Shown here piece after piece: positions 47,291 through 58,300 of a DNA stretch of 64,000 bases. The notes beneath the pieces are model-generated. The model made no database searches. It was not told the origin of the DNA and saw only the letters and a list, made by a program, of their open reading frames with translations. Source of the stretch: Delphinapterus leucas (lineage: Eukaryota; Chordata; Mammalia; Artiodactyla; Monodontidae); the NCBI RefSeq assembly GCF_002288925.2, contig NW_022098002.1:1998295-2062294 (forward strand), read 5' to 3'. Made by a program: the position numbers and the translations under genes. Positions within the stretch are counted from its first letter, which is position 1. Each line of letters begins with the position of its first letter.

Positions 47291-48305
47291 ATTCAATAGT
47301 GGTGAAATACACATAAAATTTGCCATCTTAACCATCTTCATGTGCACAGCCTGTAACCTGCTGAGATCCCGGGCCTGGTGCTCTGCCCACCGAGGCCCCC
47401 TCCAGCCGCGCGGGTCCTGAGGGAGTGGGAGGGAGGGAAGGGGGAGCACAAGTAAAGGCCTGACCTCCGACCCGGCACCCCTGGGGGCGGCTGGGGGAGG
47501 GGAGGAGTTCCTACACCCAGCGGGGCCCACCCACGGTTAGGGGTCCAGCGGCGAAGACGGGGGAGACATGGGGGAGATGATGGGGGGACACGAAGGAACG
47601 GGAGGGAACGCGGCCAGCGCTTTCCCTGTCCACTTAGGCCCCGGGGAGCCTGTTGGGCTCCCGGGCCTAATCCTCTGCCCTCGGAGCCTCCCTCCTGCCC
47701 CGCAGAGCCAAGGCCCGCCCCCCCCCACCGCCCCCTCCCAACCTCTACACTTCGAGGCCCCATCCAAAGTGCTGGGCCTAAACCCCACCCACACACCCTC
47801 ACCCAGGGCCTTACCTCCAAACCCCGGAACTCCGCCCTCCAGAGACCCTCCCTTCCACAAGCTGCCTCTCCCCTTCTGCGCAGGTCCTAAGCAGAAGCCC
47901 TGCCCCACGCTTGCACGTCGCCCCGCCTAGGCCCCACCCCACGCTCAAACGGCACCGCCCCCACACCCGCCTAGGTCCCGCCCCACCCTAAACCCCGCCC
48001 CTGCCTAAGTTCCACCCCACCACCTAAACTCCACCCCCATAGCCAAGGCTTTTTTTTCTTTTTCGTTTTTCCTCTTTTCGATTGGAGCTCGGTTTTACCG
48101 TGTTGATTCATTGTTGTTAATTCTTTTATATTTTTATTTTTCCTAATACTTCTATTTTTCTAATTTTATTTTATTCTTTATACTTCATTATTGTTCTCTC
48201 CTTTTGGCTTGTTCCCCGACCCCCATTTTTTTTCTTTTTTCTGTTGTGGCTTTATTTTACCTTGTTGTGGTTGTTTCAATTATAGCTTTATTTTTCCTAA
48301 TATAT

Positions 48306-48694
48306 ATATATTTTTAAACTTATTTATTTTTATTTTTGGCTGCATTGGGTCTTTGTTGCTGCACATGGGCTTTCTCTATTTGTGGCAAGCGGGGGCTACT
48401 CTTCATTGCGCTGTGTGGGCCTCTCATTGCGGTGGTTCTCTTGTTGCACAGCACGGGCTCTAGGCACGTGGGCTTCAGTAGTTGTGCCTTGCGGGCTCTA
48501 GAGAACAGGCTCAGTAGTTGTGGCACATGGTCTCAGTAGTTGTGGCTCACGGGCTCTAGAGCACAGGCTCAGTAGTTGTGTCTTACGGGCTTAGTTGCTC
48601 CACAGCATGTGGGATCTTCCCAGACCAGGGCTCGAACCCACGTCCCCTGCATTGGCACGTGGATTCTTAACCACTGCGCCACCAGGGGAGCCCC
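48306..48694 (-). mobile_element. Older SINE with expanded body, nested in L1 5'UTR
   Basis: Reverse SINE of ~390 bp, longer than its relatives because 'gggctctaga..caggctcagtagttgtg' units are repeated inside. Target copies CCTAATATAT at 48296-48305 and 48695-48704. Confidence 0.85.
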
Positions 48695-49253
48695 CCTAAT
48701 ATATTTTTTTATCTTTCTAATTTTATTTTGTTTTTTATTCTTTGACATTGTACTGCTCCTTTTTTCTATCTTTTTTTTTTTTTTTTTTTAACTGCACCAC
48801 GAAGCTTGCAGGATCTTGATTCCCAGGCTGGAGGTTGGGCCCAACCTCCTGTGGTGGGAGCTCCAAGTCCAAACCGCTGGACTAACAGAGAACCTCAGAC
48901 CCCAGGGAATATTAATCAGAGTGAGACCTGCCGGAGGTCCTCATCTCAGCACCAAGACCCGGCTCTATACAACTGCCTGCAAACTCCAGTGCTGGACCTC
49001 TCAGGCCAAACAACCAGTAAGACTGGAATACAGCACCACCCATCAAAAAAAACAAAAATGAAACGACAAAAAAATATGTCACAAAGGAGCAAGGTAAAAA
49101 CTTGCAAGACCAAATAAATGAAGATGAAATAGGCAACCTACCTGAAAAAGAATTCAGAGTAATGATAGTAAAGATGATCCAAAATCTCAGAAACAGAATG
49201 CAGAAAATACACGAAACATTTAACAAAGATCTAGAAGAACTAAAGAGCAAACA

Positions 49254-49475
49254 GGGCTTCCCTGGTGGCGCAGTGGTTGAGAGTCCGCCTGCCGATGCAG
49301 GGGACATGGGTTCGTGCCCCGGTCCGGGAGGATCCCACATGCCGCGGAGCGGCTGGGCCCGTGAGCCATGGCCGCTGTGCCTGCGCGTCCGGAGCCTGTG
49401 CTCTGCAACGAGAGAGGCCACAACAGTGAGAGGCCCGCGTACCGCAAAAATAAATAAATAAATAAATAAATAAAT
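49254..49475 (+). mobile_element. CHR-type SINE 5, nested in L1 ORF1
   Basis: Full-length sense SINE with an (AAAT)n tail. Target copies AGCAAACA at 49246-49253 and 49476-49483. It interrupts the coiled-coil part of ORF1. Confidence 0.93.
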
Positions 49476-51475
49476 AGCAAACAAACAGTGATGAACAACA
49501 CAAAAACTGAAATTAAAAATACTCTAGAAGGAATCAATAGCAGAATAACTGAGGCAGAAGAACGGGTAAGTGAGCTGGAAGATAAAATGGTGGAAATAAC
49601 TGCCAGGGAGCAGAATAAAGAAAAAAGAATGAAAAGAACTGAGGACAGACCCAGAGACCTCTGGGAAAACATCAAACGCACCAACATTTGAATTATAGGA
49701 GTCCCAGAAGAAGAAGAGAAAAAGAAAGGGTCTGAGAAGATATTTGAAGAGACTATAGTTGAAAACTTCCCTAACATGGGAAAGGAAATAGTCAATCAAA
49801 TCCAGGAAGCACAGAGAGTCCCATACAGGATAAACCCAAAGAGAAACATGCCTAGACACATATTAATCAAACTATCAAAAATTAAATACAAAGAAAAAAT
49901 ATTAAAAGCAGCAAAGGAAAAGTAACAAATAACATACAAGGGAATCCCCATAAGGTTAACAGCTGATCTTTCAGCAGAAACTCTGCAAGCCAGAAGGGAG
50001 TGGCAGGACATATTTAAAGTGATGAAGGGGAAAAACCTACAACCAAGATTACTCTACCCAGCAAGGATCTAGTTCAGATTTGATAGAGAAATTAAAACTT
50101 TTATACAGGTAAGCAAAAGTTAAGAGAATTCAGCACCACCAAACCAGCTTTACAACAAATGCTAAAGGAACTTCTCTAGGCAGGAAACACAAGAGAAGGA
50201 AAAGACCTACATTAACAAACCCAAAACAATTAAGAAAATGGTAATAGGAACATACCTATCATTAATTACCTTAAATGTAAATGGATTAAATGCTCCAACC
50301 AAAAGACGTAGACTGGCTGAATGGATACAAAAACAAGACCTGTACATATGCTGTCTACAAGAGACCCACTTCAGACCTAGGGACACATACAGACTGAAAG
50401 TGAGGGGATGGAAAAAGATATTCCACGCAAAAATGAAAATCAAAAGAAAGCTGGAGTAGCAATTCTTATATCAGACAAAATAGACTTTAAAACAAAGGCT
50501 ATTACAAGAGACAAAGAAGGACACTACATAATGATCAAGGGATCAATCCAAGAAGAAGATATAACAATTGTAAATATTTATGCACTCAACATAGGAGCAT
50601 CTCAATACATAAGGCAAATGCTAACAGCCATAAAAGGAGAAATTGTTGGTGGGAATGTAAATTGATACAGCCACTATGGAGAACAGTATGGATGTTCCTT
50701 AGAAAACGAAAAATAGAACTACCATACGACCCAGCAATCCCACTACTGGGCATATATCCAGAGAAAACCCTAATTCAAAAAAGAGTCATGTACCACAATG
50801 TAAATAGAGCTGTTCATTGCAGCTCTATTTACAATAGCCAGGACGTGGAAGCAACCAAAGTGTCCATCAACAGATGAGTGGATAAAGGATAAAGAGGATA
50901 AGATAAAGGATAGAGGATAAAGGACAGAGGATAAAGAAGATGTGGCACATACATACCGTGGAATATTACTCAGCCATAAAAAAAACGAAATTGAGTTATT
51001 TGTAGTGAGGTGGATGGACCTAGAGTCTGTCATACAGAGTGAAGTAAGTCAGAAAAACAAATGCTGTATGCTAACGCATATACATGGAATCTAAACAAAA
51101 ATGGTTCTGATGAACCTAAGGGCAGGACGGGAATAAAGACGCAGACCTACTAGAGAACGGACTTGAGGATACGGGGAGGGGGAAGGATACGCTGAGATGA
51201 AGTGAGAGAATGGCATGGACATATATCCACTACCAAATGTAAAACGGATAGCTAGTGGGAAGCAGCCGCATAGCACAGGGAGATCAGCTCGGTGCTTTGT
51301 GTCTACCTAGAGGGGTGGGATAGGGAGGGTGGGAGGGAGGGAGACGCAATAGGGAAGAGATATGGGAACATATGTATATGTATAACAGATTCACCTTGTG
51401 ATAAAGCAGAAACTAACACACCATTGTAAAGCAATTATACTCCAGTAAAGATGTTAAAAAAAAAAAAAAAAAGGT

Positions 51476-51800
51476 ACAGCCTGTGGCGTTAAGGACATTC
51501 ACATCGTTGTGCTGTCGTCAGCACCATCCTCTCCAGAGCTCCTTTCTTCTTGCAAAACTGAGTCTCTGACCCATTAGACACTAATTCCCCCTCCCCCAGC
51601 CCGATACCCACAGTCCTACTTTCCGTCTCTGAACCTCCCGTGAGTAACGCTGGGAAGCGGAGCGCAGGTACCCGAGGCCTTGCTTGTCTGCAGGATCGAA
51701 CGGAAGCTCTAATTTAATTTTCGCGGCCCCCCCCCACGCACCACTGTCCACGCCCTCGCCGACACTCATTAATTTCTGGGATTTCTGAGGACGCGGATCC
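51476..51800 (-). repeat. Rest of the old antisense L1 relic that hosts the insertion
   Basis: 'cattcacatcgttgtgctg' and following phrases continue the reversed L1 sequence that breaks off at 47354. Confidence 0.55.
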
Positions 51801-52060
51801 TGGTGGGTGTGAAGCGCTGGGAAGAAAAAAAACCAACTCCATCATCCCAGTCAGTAGCCAGGCCGGCGGCCCCGGGCCCACTCCTCCGTGAGGGCGAGAC
51901 GCCGGTCCCGGCTGAGCCAGAGCTGGCACCCAGGGAAGACGCTCTGTGCCGGCGTCTCCGGGGATCGCGAGCCCAGTTCCTGTCAGGGACCAGCGAGAAG
52001 CCAAGGGGTTCGGACCGTGAGTCCAGACCGGGCGCCGAGCGGCGACGGCTGCCTGTGGGC

Positions 52061-52262
52061 CCGGCGCATGCGTGCTCGGGGCGTTTGGGCAGGTGCGGGC
52101 TCAGGGCTGCCAGGAGACCCGGCGCACGCGCGCCTCCGGCGCGGCGCGGGGCGCTCAGGGATGCCGAGGGGCCCGGCGCATGCGTGCTCGGGGCGGCGCG
52201 GTGGGGCGGGCTCAGGGTGGCCCGGAGACCCGACGCATGCGCGCTTCCGGCGCGAGCGCGAC
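52061..52262 (+). repeat. Promoter tandem repeat, ~112 bp unit made of two ~56 bp subunits
   Basis: Copy 1 starts at 52061 and copy 2 at 52172. Within each copy, two related subunits open with ccggcgca and carry a ctcaggg phrase. The NRF-1-like sites are the conserved core of the subunits. Confidence 0.75.
52064..52242 (+). promoter_or_regulatory. BPHL: Array of four NRF-1-like sites
   Basis: GCGCATGCGT at 52064-52073, GCGCACGCGC at 52122-52131, GCGCATGCGT at 52176-52185 and ACGCATGCGC at 52233-52242, spaced 58, 54 and 57 bases. NRF-1 recognises YGCGCAYGCGCR and drives many nuclear genes for mitochondrial proteins, which suits BPHL. An ETS-like CTTCCGG at 52244-52250 adjoins the last site. 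Confidence 0.7.
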
Positions 52263-52270
52263 CAGTGACC

Positions 52271-52395
52271 ATGGCGGCGGCGGCGGCGGCGGCGGCGGCG
52301 CAGGGCCTGTGGGGCGCGCGGCGGCTGCGGCTGTTCCTCTCCACGCTGAAGCCCGGGATACACGTTCCCCAGGCTGAGCCCGTGGCTGCGTTCAG
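52271..52395 (+). CDS. BPHL: BPHL coding exon 1
   Basis: ATG followed by nine GCG codons (52274-52300), then a targeting-type sequence. Donor gtaatg at 52396. Ends in a split Ser codon (ag|c). Confidence 0.93.
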
Positions 52396-55300
52396 GTAAT
52401 GGCGCCGCTCCCCTTCGGGAGCCTCGGCGTCGTTGTCCGCGCGCTCGGGGCGGCGTGAGGGGAGCCGCTGGCCAGGGGCCGGGCTGAGGACACGCGTGGT
52501 CATGGCCTCCCCGGCCCCTTGCCCTTTAACCCGTGACCCGAGCGCGGGGGGCGGGGCGGTGCGCTGGGCCGAGGTGCGGCGCCGGGAGCGGCGAGGGTCC
52601 GGCGGTGGGAGACCCTCGCTCCCGGCCCGCGTTCCGCGCAGCCCTTCACGCCTGTGGGCAGTGCTCGCGCGCGCTCCTGTCAGGCCAGCCTGGCAGTGCC
52701 TGCGCCCCATCAGCTCTCGGAGTCGCGGGCCCCAAGGCCCTGGGTCTCCTTCGCCCCACTTGCCCGCCTCGAGCTTTAATGTGCAGAAGAATCACCTCGG
52801 GAAGCGGGGAGATGGCTCCCCGAGGTGCTGAGGGCACAGGTTGTGGAGACGCCCAGGAATCTGCCTTTCTGTCTTGTGACATGCCCTCCCGCACAGGCTT
52901 TGAGATACAGCAGCAGCAAGAAAAGTAGATCCGTCTCTGACCCACAGTCTTAAAAATGGGTGCTGTCGGTCTCACGGGAGAGTACGCAGGATATGCGGTT
53001 GGAGCAGCGTGAACACACACACACACACACACAGACACACACACACCCCCTCGTGAGCTGGGTCAGTTCCACTCATGACTAGGAAGGTACCTGGCCTTCA
53101 GAACTTCACCTGTTGGGAAGCTTCTCATTTGAAAGGAGAAAGGAAAGATCTGACCATGCAGCTCTGTAAGTCAACGTTGAAAAATGCCGATTTATCCAGT
53201 GTCCCATTTGCAGAAAGGGATTGAAATGGGGTTCCTGTGATGGCACCAGTATCGGTTACGATAAGTTATTAAATGATTGCAAGAAGGCCCCATCCACTTA
53301 GCAGTGCAAATCATTCCTCCTAAAATATCTCTGAAAAACAGGTTTCTCTGGATTTTCAACTGCCGTTTTTATAAATGCAGTTGCAAATTGATATGACCTG
53401 TGATGGGGAAAACAAGCAGTGGTGTTGGTTAATCCGGAAACAAGAAGGCAGTCCAGCGTTAAGTAGGTAAAAGCACTCCTGTAAGACCTTTGCTTCAGAA
53501 CAGCGGGTGCCTAACCTACAATTGAGTTGCATTCCAAAACCTTCCCTGTAAGTCTGCTGTTTGGAACTCTGACTCTTTGTATTTCATAATCTGCAAAGTG
53601 GTTTATCCCAGGGCCTGGGCAGGAAAGCCTTTTCCACCTGAAATTGTGTGTTACGTGCATTTACAATATTAATAACTTTACAGAACCTAACAGCCTGCCT
53701 GAAGAGAGATGTTTTCCAGTTCAACCTGGGGATGCTCTGTCTGAGCATCAGAGACCCGCCTTCCCCTGGCGCCTGCCTCACCTTCTGTCCAGCAGTCAGG
53801 GTGAATGTGGCCCCGGTGCCGAGCCCCGCTGGGGACTGTTCAGCCGTGAGGTTACAGAAAAAGCATCAACAGGAGCGAGTTATTTACCCTCTCTAAGTCT
53901 CGTGCCTTGCAGAATTGTTCCGAGGGTTTGAGACAATGAGTGTAAAAGGCCTGGGGCATAATAGGAATTAAGTAATTAGTAGTTACAATTAATAATGATA
54001 CAAATATGAATATCTAAATAATAATACAGTGTATAAAAGATGTAAAAATAAGTCCTCCAAATTCATGTTAATCCAAGCCCTGGGCATCGCTAGTGCTTTA
54101 TTGTAGCTAATGGTTACTTTGGAAAAAATGTACAAAAGAAATAGCTGAACATACAAGGTACAGAGAATATGGAGGACTTATTAGGTGGCCCCCATTTTAA
54201 TTTCTAAGCAAAGTGTGACATTCCAGCTGTGGACATTCAGGCGCTCATTTTGGCTTTGCAAGTTACCAGCAGAGTGACTGGGGCCAGTTACCTAAGCTCT
54301 ATTCCTCAGCGGTAAAATTAGGTTGAGTCTAATGTGCATCACACAGCAAAATGAATGAGATAAGTAAGCTCTTATCAGAGGACATTATCTAGTTTAACAA
54401 TTAAACTGTATGTTAGTTCTAGTTTAATTCTTCGCCCCAGATGGTTACATTCTTGCCTGCTCCCACAGGGATCTCTCCCTCCTGACGGGAGGGGGCAGCT
54501 CAGCTCCCTCATCAGGAAGTACTTGCTGTTGTATTGCTCCTGACCCCTTCCCTTCCACAAACTTGCTTGTCCAGCCTCCCAAAAGGAGGGATTCCAGGAC
54601 AAAAGTGAGGCAGGATCTGGGCTCTTCTGGCTGAGCAGGCCTTCCTGCAGGCTGTTTTTTAAAAAGTAGACAGGATTTTTCTCTCCTCTAAGAAATTAAC
54701 TCAATACAATCTTTCTCAACCTCGGTTGTCTATTGGAGTCTCTTGGAGAATTTAAAAACTACAGATGCCTGGGTCCCAGCCCAGAGATTTTGATTTAATG
54801 CAGCTTGGGCATCTGGAGATTTGAAGGTTTGCCAGATGATTCAAATCTAAGTTTGAGTCCCACTGGTATAGTGGGGGCAGGAAATGCTCTCGTAAAAAGG
54901 GGCCGAGCGTGTAGCTGTGTAGGTGTTGCTGAGGGTGTGGTGAACGTGTTGTCTGCTGCGTGCACCCCAGTGTCTCCTCATACTTGGCAAAGTGCGTAGT
55001 ACTGCTGGTTGCAGATTGAACTGTCTTCCCTGCCACCTGCCAGGCAACATGGAGCACCCAGCCCAAAGTAGGGGTTCAGGATATACGTGAACGAGTGAAT
55101 AATATTTCAGAGTTGCGGTGTTTTAGAAAGCACATGCCACGGCTCTACCCCAGAATTGCTGAGTGGGTCTCCCAGGATTGTCCCAGGCAGGTGTATTTTT
55201 TTCTTTTTTTTTTTCTTTTTTTGCGGTACGCAGGCCTCTCACTGTTGTGGCCTCTCCCGTTGCGGAGCACAGGCTCCGGACGCGTAGGCTCAGCGGCCAT

Positions 55301-58300
55301 GGCCCACGGGCCCAGCCACTCCGCGGCATGTGGGATCTTCCCGGACCGGGGCACGAACCCGCGTCCCCTGCATCGGCAGGCGTACTCTCAACCACTGCGC
55401 CCCCAGGGAAGCCCCAGGCAGGTGTATTTTTAACTCCACAGGTGATTGTAATGAACACACCTGCTTAAGAACACCTGGGTTAGAGAAGTGATTAATGGGA
55501 GGGAGAAATTGACAGCCCAAGAGAAAGGGGTTCATTTTTCTTTAAGTTTTCTATCCTTTTTCCTACTTGAGAGTTTGGAAAATTTGGTGTCCTGAATGGG
55601 GTTCAAAGTGATGAGCCCATGTCAGGGCCATTCCAGGGCCTGGCCTCTGCAGCCTGCTTTTGTCTCAGCGCTCTTTTAACAATGTTATCGGAGGCCTGAC
55701 TCATCTGAGAGCCCTTTGATAAGCTGGAGGGAAAATGCAACACTCCTTTCAAGTATATTTATGTGGAAGATCATTCAATAACTATTATTTTTTCAAAGAA
55801 AACTTCTTTCTTATGTTTGAAATTGATTTGCTTTTGTACACGAACAGTTTTCTGTCCTGTTTCCCCAACCTGGGGATGGATGCAAGGTTTTCGGAGCCTC
55901 CAGTAACCCCAGGGGTAGGCTGGTGGATAATGGCAGGTCCCTCAGGTGTGCCGACAGACAAGGTGTTGGTGACAGGCACATTTCCTGCCCGATAGCCTGG
56001 CTGCAAACCCCTTCCCCACTTGGCCCCAACCTTTGCTCCCTCTCCGTCCCTGTGCTCTTGCCAGGCTGAGCTTGCCCGGTCCCCACGTGTGTCCCCAACC
56101 CCTGGGCCTTTGGTCATGCCATTTCTTCTTCTACAAGCACCCTCCCCATCACATTCTTTCTTCAGAGTTGTACCCATCTTGGAAGTTCATCTCAGATGCT
56201 GCTTTTTCAGTCTGCTCCAGGTACCTCCACCCAAGCCTTATAGAATCTCTCCATCTCTCTGAAGCCACCTTCAAAGCCCTCCGCCCTAGTAACCCTTCCC
56301 TGCCATTGAGCTCCCATCACGCCCAATTCTAGACTGCCAGGTTTTATCTCTATCTTCTTAGGCAGCCAGAAGGATGTGGGATGGGGATAATTAGAAGAAA
56401 AGGAATTTGGAATGGGGAATCAAAACACCAATATGGCAGAGCACAGAGGGAAGTCCAAGGCCTTTGGCTGGAGAGACTTCGGACTGGCCACGAAAGGGAA
56501 GCCCATGTGAGCCCGGCCCTGGAGGGGTACAGGCCTGAGAGCCAGCAGCCCCTGGTTGTGAAACCCAGTGGCTCAGACCTCGAGAGAGATGGGGGGGGCC
56601 TCATTATACATGACATCTTCACTGTGCAAAATGCCTCTTCAAGCATGTCCTTCACACTGCTGGGAAGGGGGCCTCTCGAGAACCTTGAGGGCACGAGGAG
56701 TGATAGAGGTGCACAGTCTCCCTTAGTTGAGCTGAGCGAGCGCTGGGCATCTGTGTCTGTCTGGGGAGCTGCCTCGTTTCCTGTGCTGAACACAGGCGTC
56801 TGACAGCTTCTCCCCTCCCTGAGGGTGTGCGTACGACGCTTTCTCTTGCCGATGAATGGATGTGTCAGTAAACCATCGTTTCCTGAAATGACTCTATCAG
56901 TGGAGCCTTATTCGCCTTTATCTTGATTCTGGAGCTGTCCGAGGAGCAGGATGTTACAAGTAACAGCAGGGTCTGTGCGACACGACCATGGCTTGGTGCT
57001 GCTGTTATTGCTCCTCCCGTAATATTTCTGTAGATGACGAGCTCGTATCAGTAGTTATGTCAGGCCTTACTACCACTCAGGTCTGTCATATTTTTCCAGA
57101 AGTTGTGTGTTAAGACTCGATGTGCCTGTAGCCGGCACATTTGTTCCAGCATCTGTCCTGGCACGCCTTCCCGTCCCTTCTGCGTGTCCCGCAGCCATCT
57201 GGGGAGTTGATGGGAGGCTCCTAGGGCCTGATGCAGGGCCCTGTATGTGCCTTGTTGGTGTGCACCCTCACGTTGCCTTCCTGGAGCTTCCGCGAGAGCA
57301 GTTGAGGACGCTGCCCAGGGCAGAGGCCCTGGGGTGGCACGCGGTTAGATGCTGCAGCGTGGGAGGTCTTGGGCCAGGGAGGGCTGGCGTGGGGAGGGCT
57401 TTGATATGGACCTGCCTATCTAACAGTCAACGCAGAAACATTTCAACATCTTAAAACCAGTCTGGCCACATTGGTGCAGACGGGCATTCCTGACCAGGGG
57501 GCCCTCATGTGGCTGGCTGGAGAATGGAGAGGCCAGATGCCTACAGGACAGCCTCGGGATCAGGGCCTTCCCCCTGGACCCTGAGACCAGCCTCATCCTT
57601 GGGAACGCCACCAACGCAGCTTAAGGTCCGGGTGCCTCCTCTGGACCTGCTGAGGCCTAGACGAGTGGCTCCAGGGTCTGTGCTGGTGCCCACCTGGCAT
57701 TCCACGGCGGGGGCTCCCACATCAGCCTGCACCTTGGCACCCCAGCGTGGGCCTGTAGGGTGGCCTGTGTGGCTTTGACTTCAGCAGGCCTCTCGGTGCC
57801 TCTGTGGGATAAGCCCTGAGCTGGTGCTGTAGGATGTTCAAACATGGAGACGCAGCCCAGATCTGCAGTGTGGTGGGGAGGAAACACACGGGTCCCTTTT
57901 TAGGTCTGGAAAACTGAAGCACGTATCAGAATAATCCGAGGGACCTGGGGAGGGTACTGCAGCCGATTCGTGTATAAAAGCCTGGCTTTGTCCTCACATT
58001 GGTGCTGCTCAGTAGTTTTCCTCTGGGGATGGGGCTTTTCTCTTCCAGCTCCTCTGTGACCTCCGCCAAAGTGGCTGTGAACGGCGTCCACCTGCACTAC
58101 CTGCGGACTGGAGGTGGAGAGCACGCGGTCCTGCTGCTCCCAGGAATGTTGGGTCTGGAGGTTTTTACCGAATGCTCTGCATGCTGTGTCATCTGTGCTG
58201 CGCGCACAATCCCAGATGCCCAGGCTTGATGATTAACTTTAGTGCTTTGCCGAGATGCTTTAAGTAATACTTGCTACAGTCAATTTTAGGTGATGTAGAA

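Larger units (their letters stand above)
47355..51475 (+). mobile_element. L1 with 5'UTR, internally deleted, with two nested SINEs
   Basis: One insertion of ~4.1 kb into an old reversed L1 relic: target copies ACAGCCTGT lie at 47346-47354 and 51476-51484, and the relic reads on across them. Order: GC-rich CpG-bearing 5' part (47360-48040), T-rich 5'UTR (48050-48790), degenerate ORF1 (about 49040-50210), start of the ORF2 endonuclease (from ~50238), then an abrupt jump near 50646 to the last part of ORF2, the 3'UTR and poly-A (51456-51472). Most of ORF2, including reverse transcriptase, is absent. Confidence 0.8.
51840..52760 (+). promoter_or_regulatory. BPHL: BPHL CpG-island promoter
   Basis: Dense CpG block surrounding the first coding exon, with GC boxes and four NRF-1-like palindromes; no TATA box seen. 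Upstream reading in the BPHL frame has no ATG before 52271, which supports that start. Confidence 0.85.
52396..58048 (+). other. BPHL: BPHL intron 1
   Basis: 5.65 kb. Contains the 3' half of the CpG island, an AC repeat, MIR-like and MER20-like pieces, one CHR SINE and probable L2 sequence. No gene of its own was recognised; 53050-53640, 55560-56000 and 56350-58000 hold nothing clear. Confidence 0.75.

Noticed and set aside
47338..47930. Three overlapping open frames (120-160 codons) on both strands
   Set aside because: They lie in the GC-rich 5' part of the L1 insertion bounded by target duplications; Pro/Gly-rich with no known family.
49102..49691. Coiled-coil-like open frames
   Set aside because: Pieces of L1 ORF1 split by a SINE, not a host gene.
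51803..52270. Reading frame open for 156 codons directly upstream of the BPHL ATG and in the same frame
   Set aside because: It is CpG-rich, has no in-frame ATG before 52271, encodes Arg/Ala/Gly/Pro-rich low-complexity sequence and includes the NRF-1 array; the ATG at 52271 has a strong context and fits the family.
51769..52710. 313-codon open frame on the minus strand over the BPHL promoter
   Set aside because: Long open frames arise by chance in very GC-rich islands; composition is low-complexity, with no family resemblance and no splice structure.
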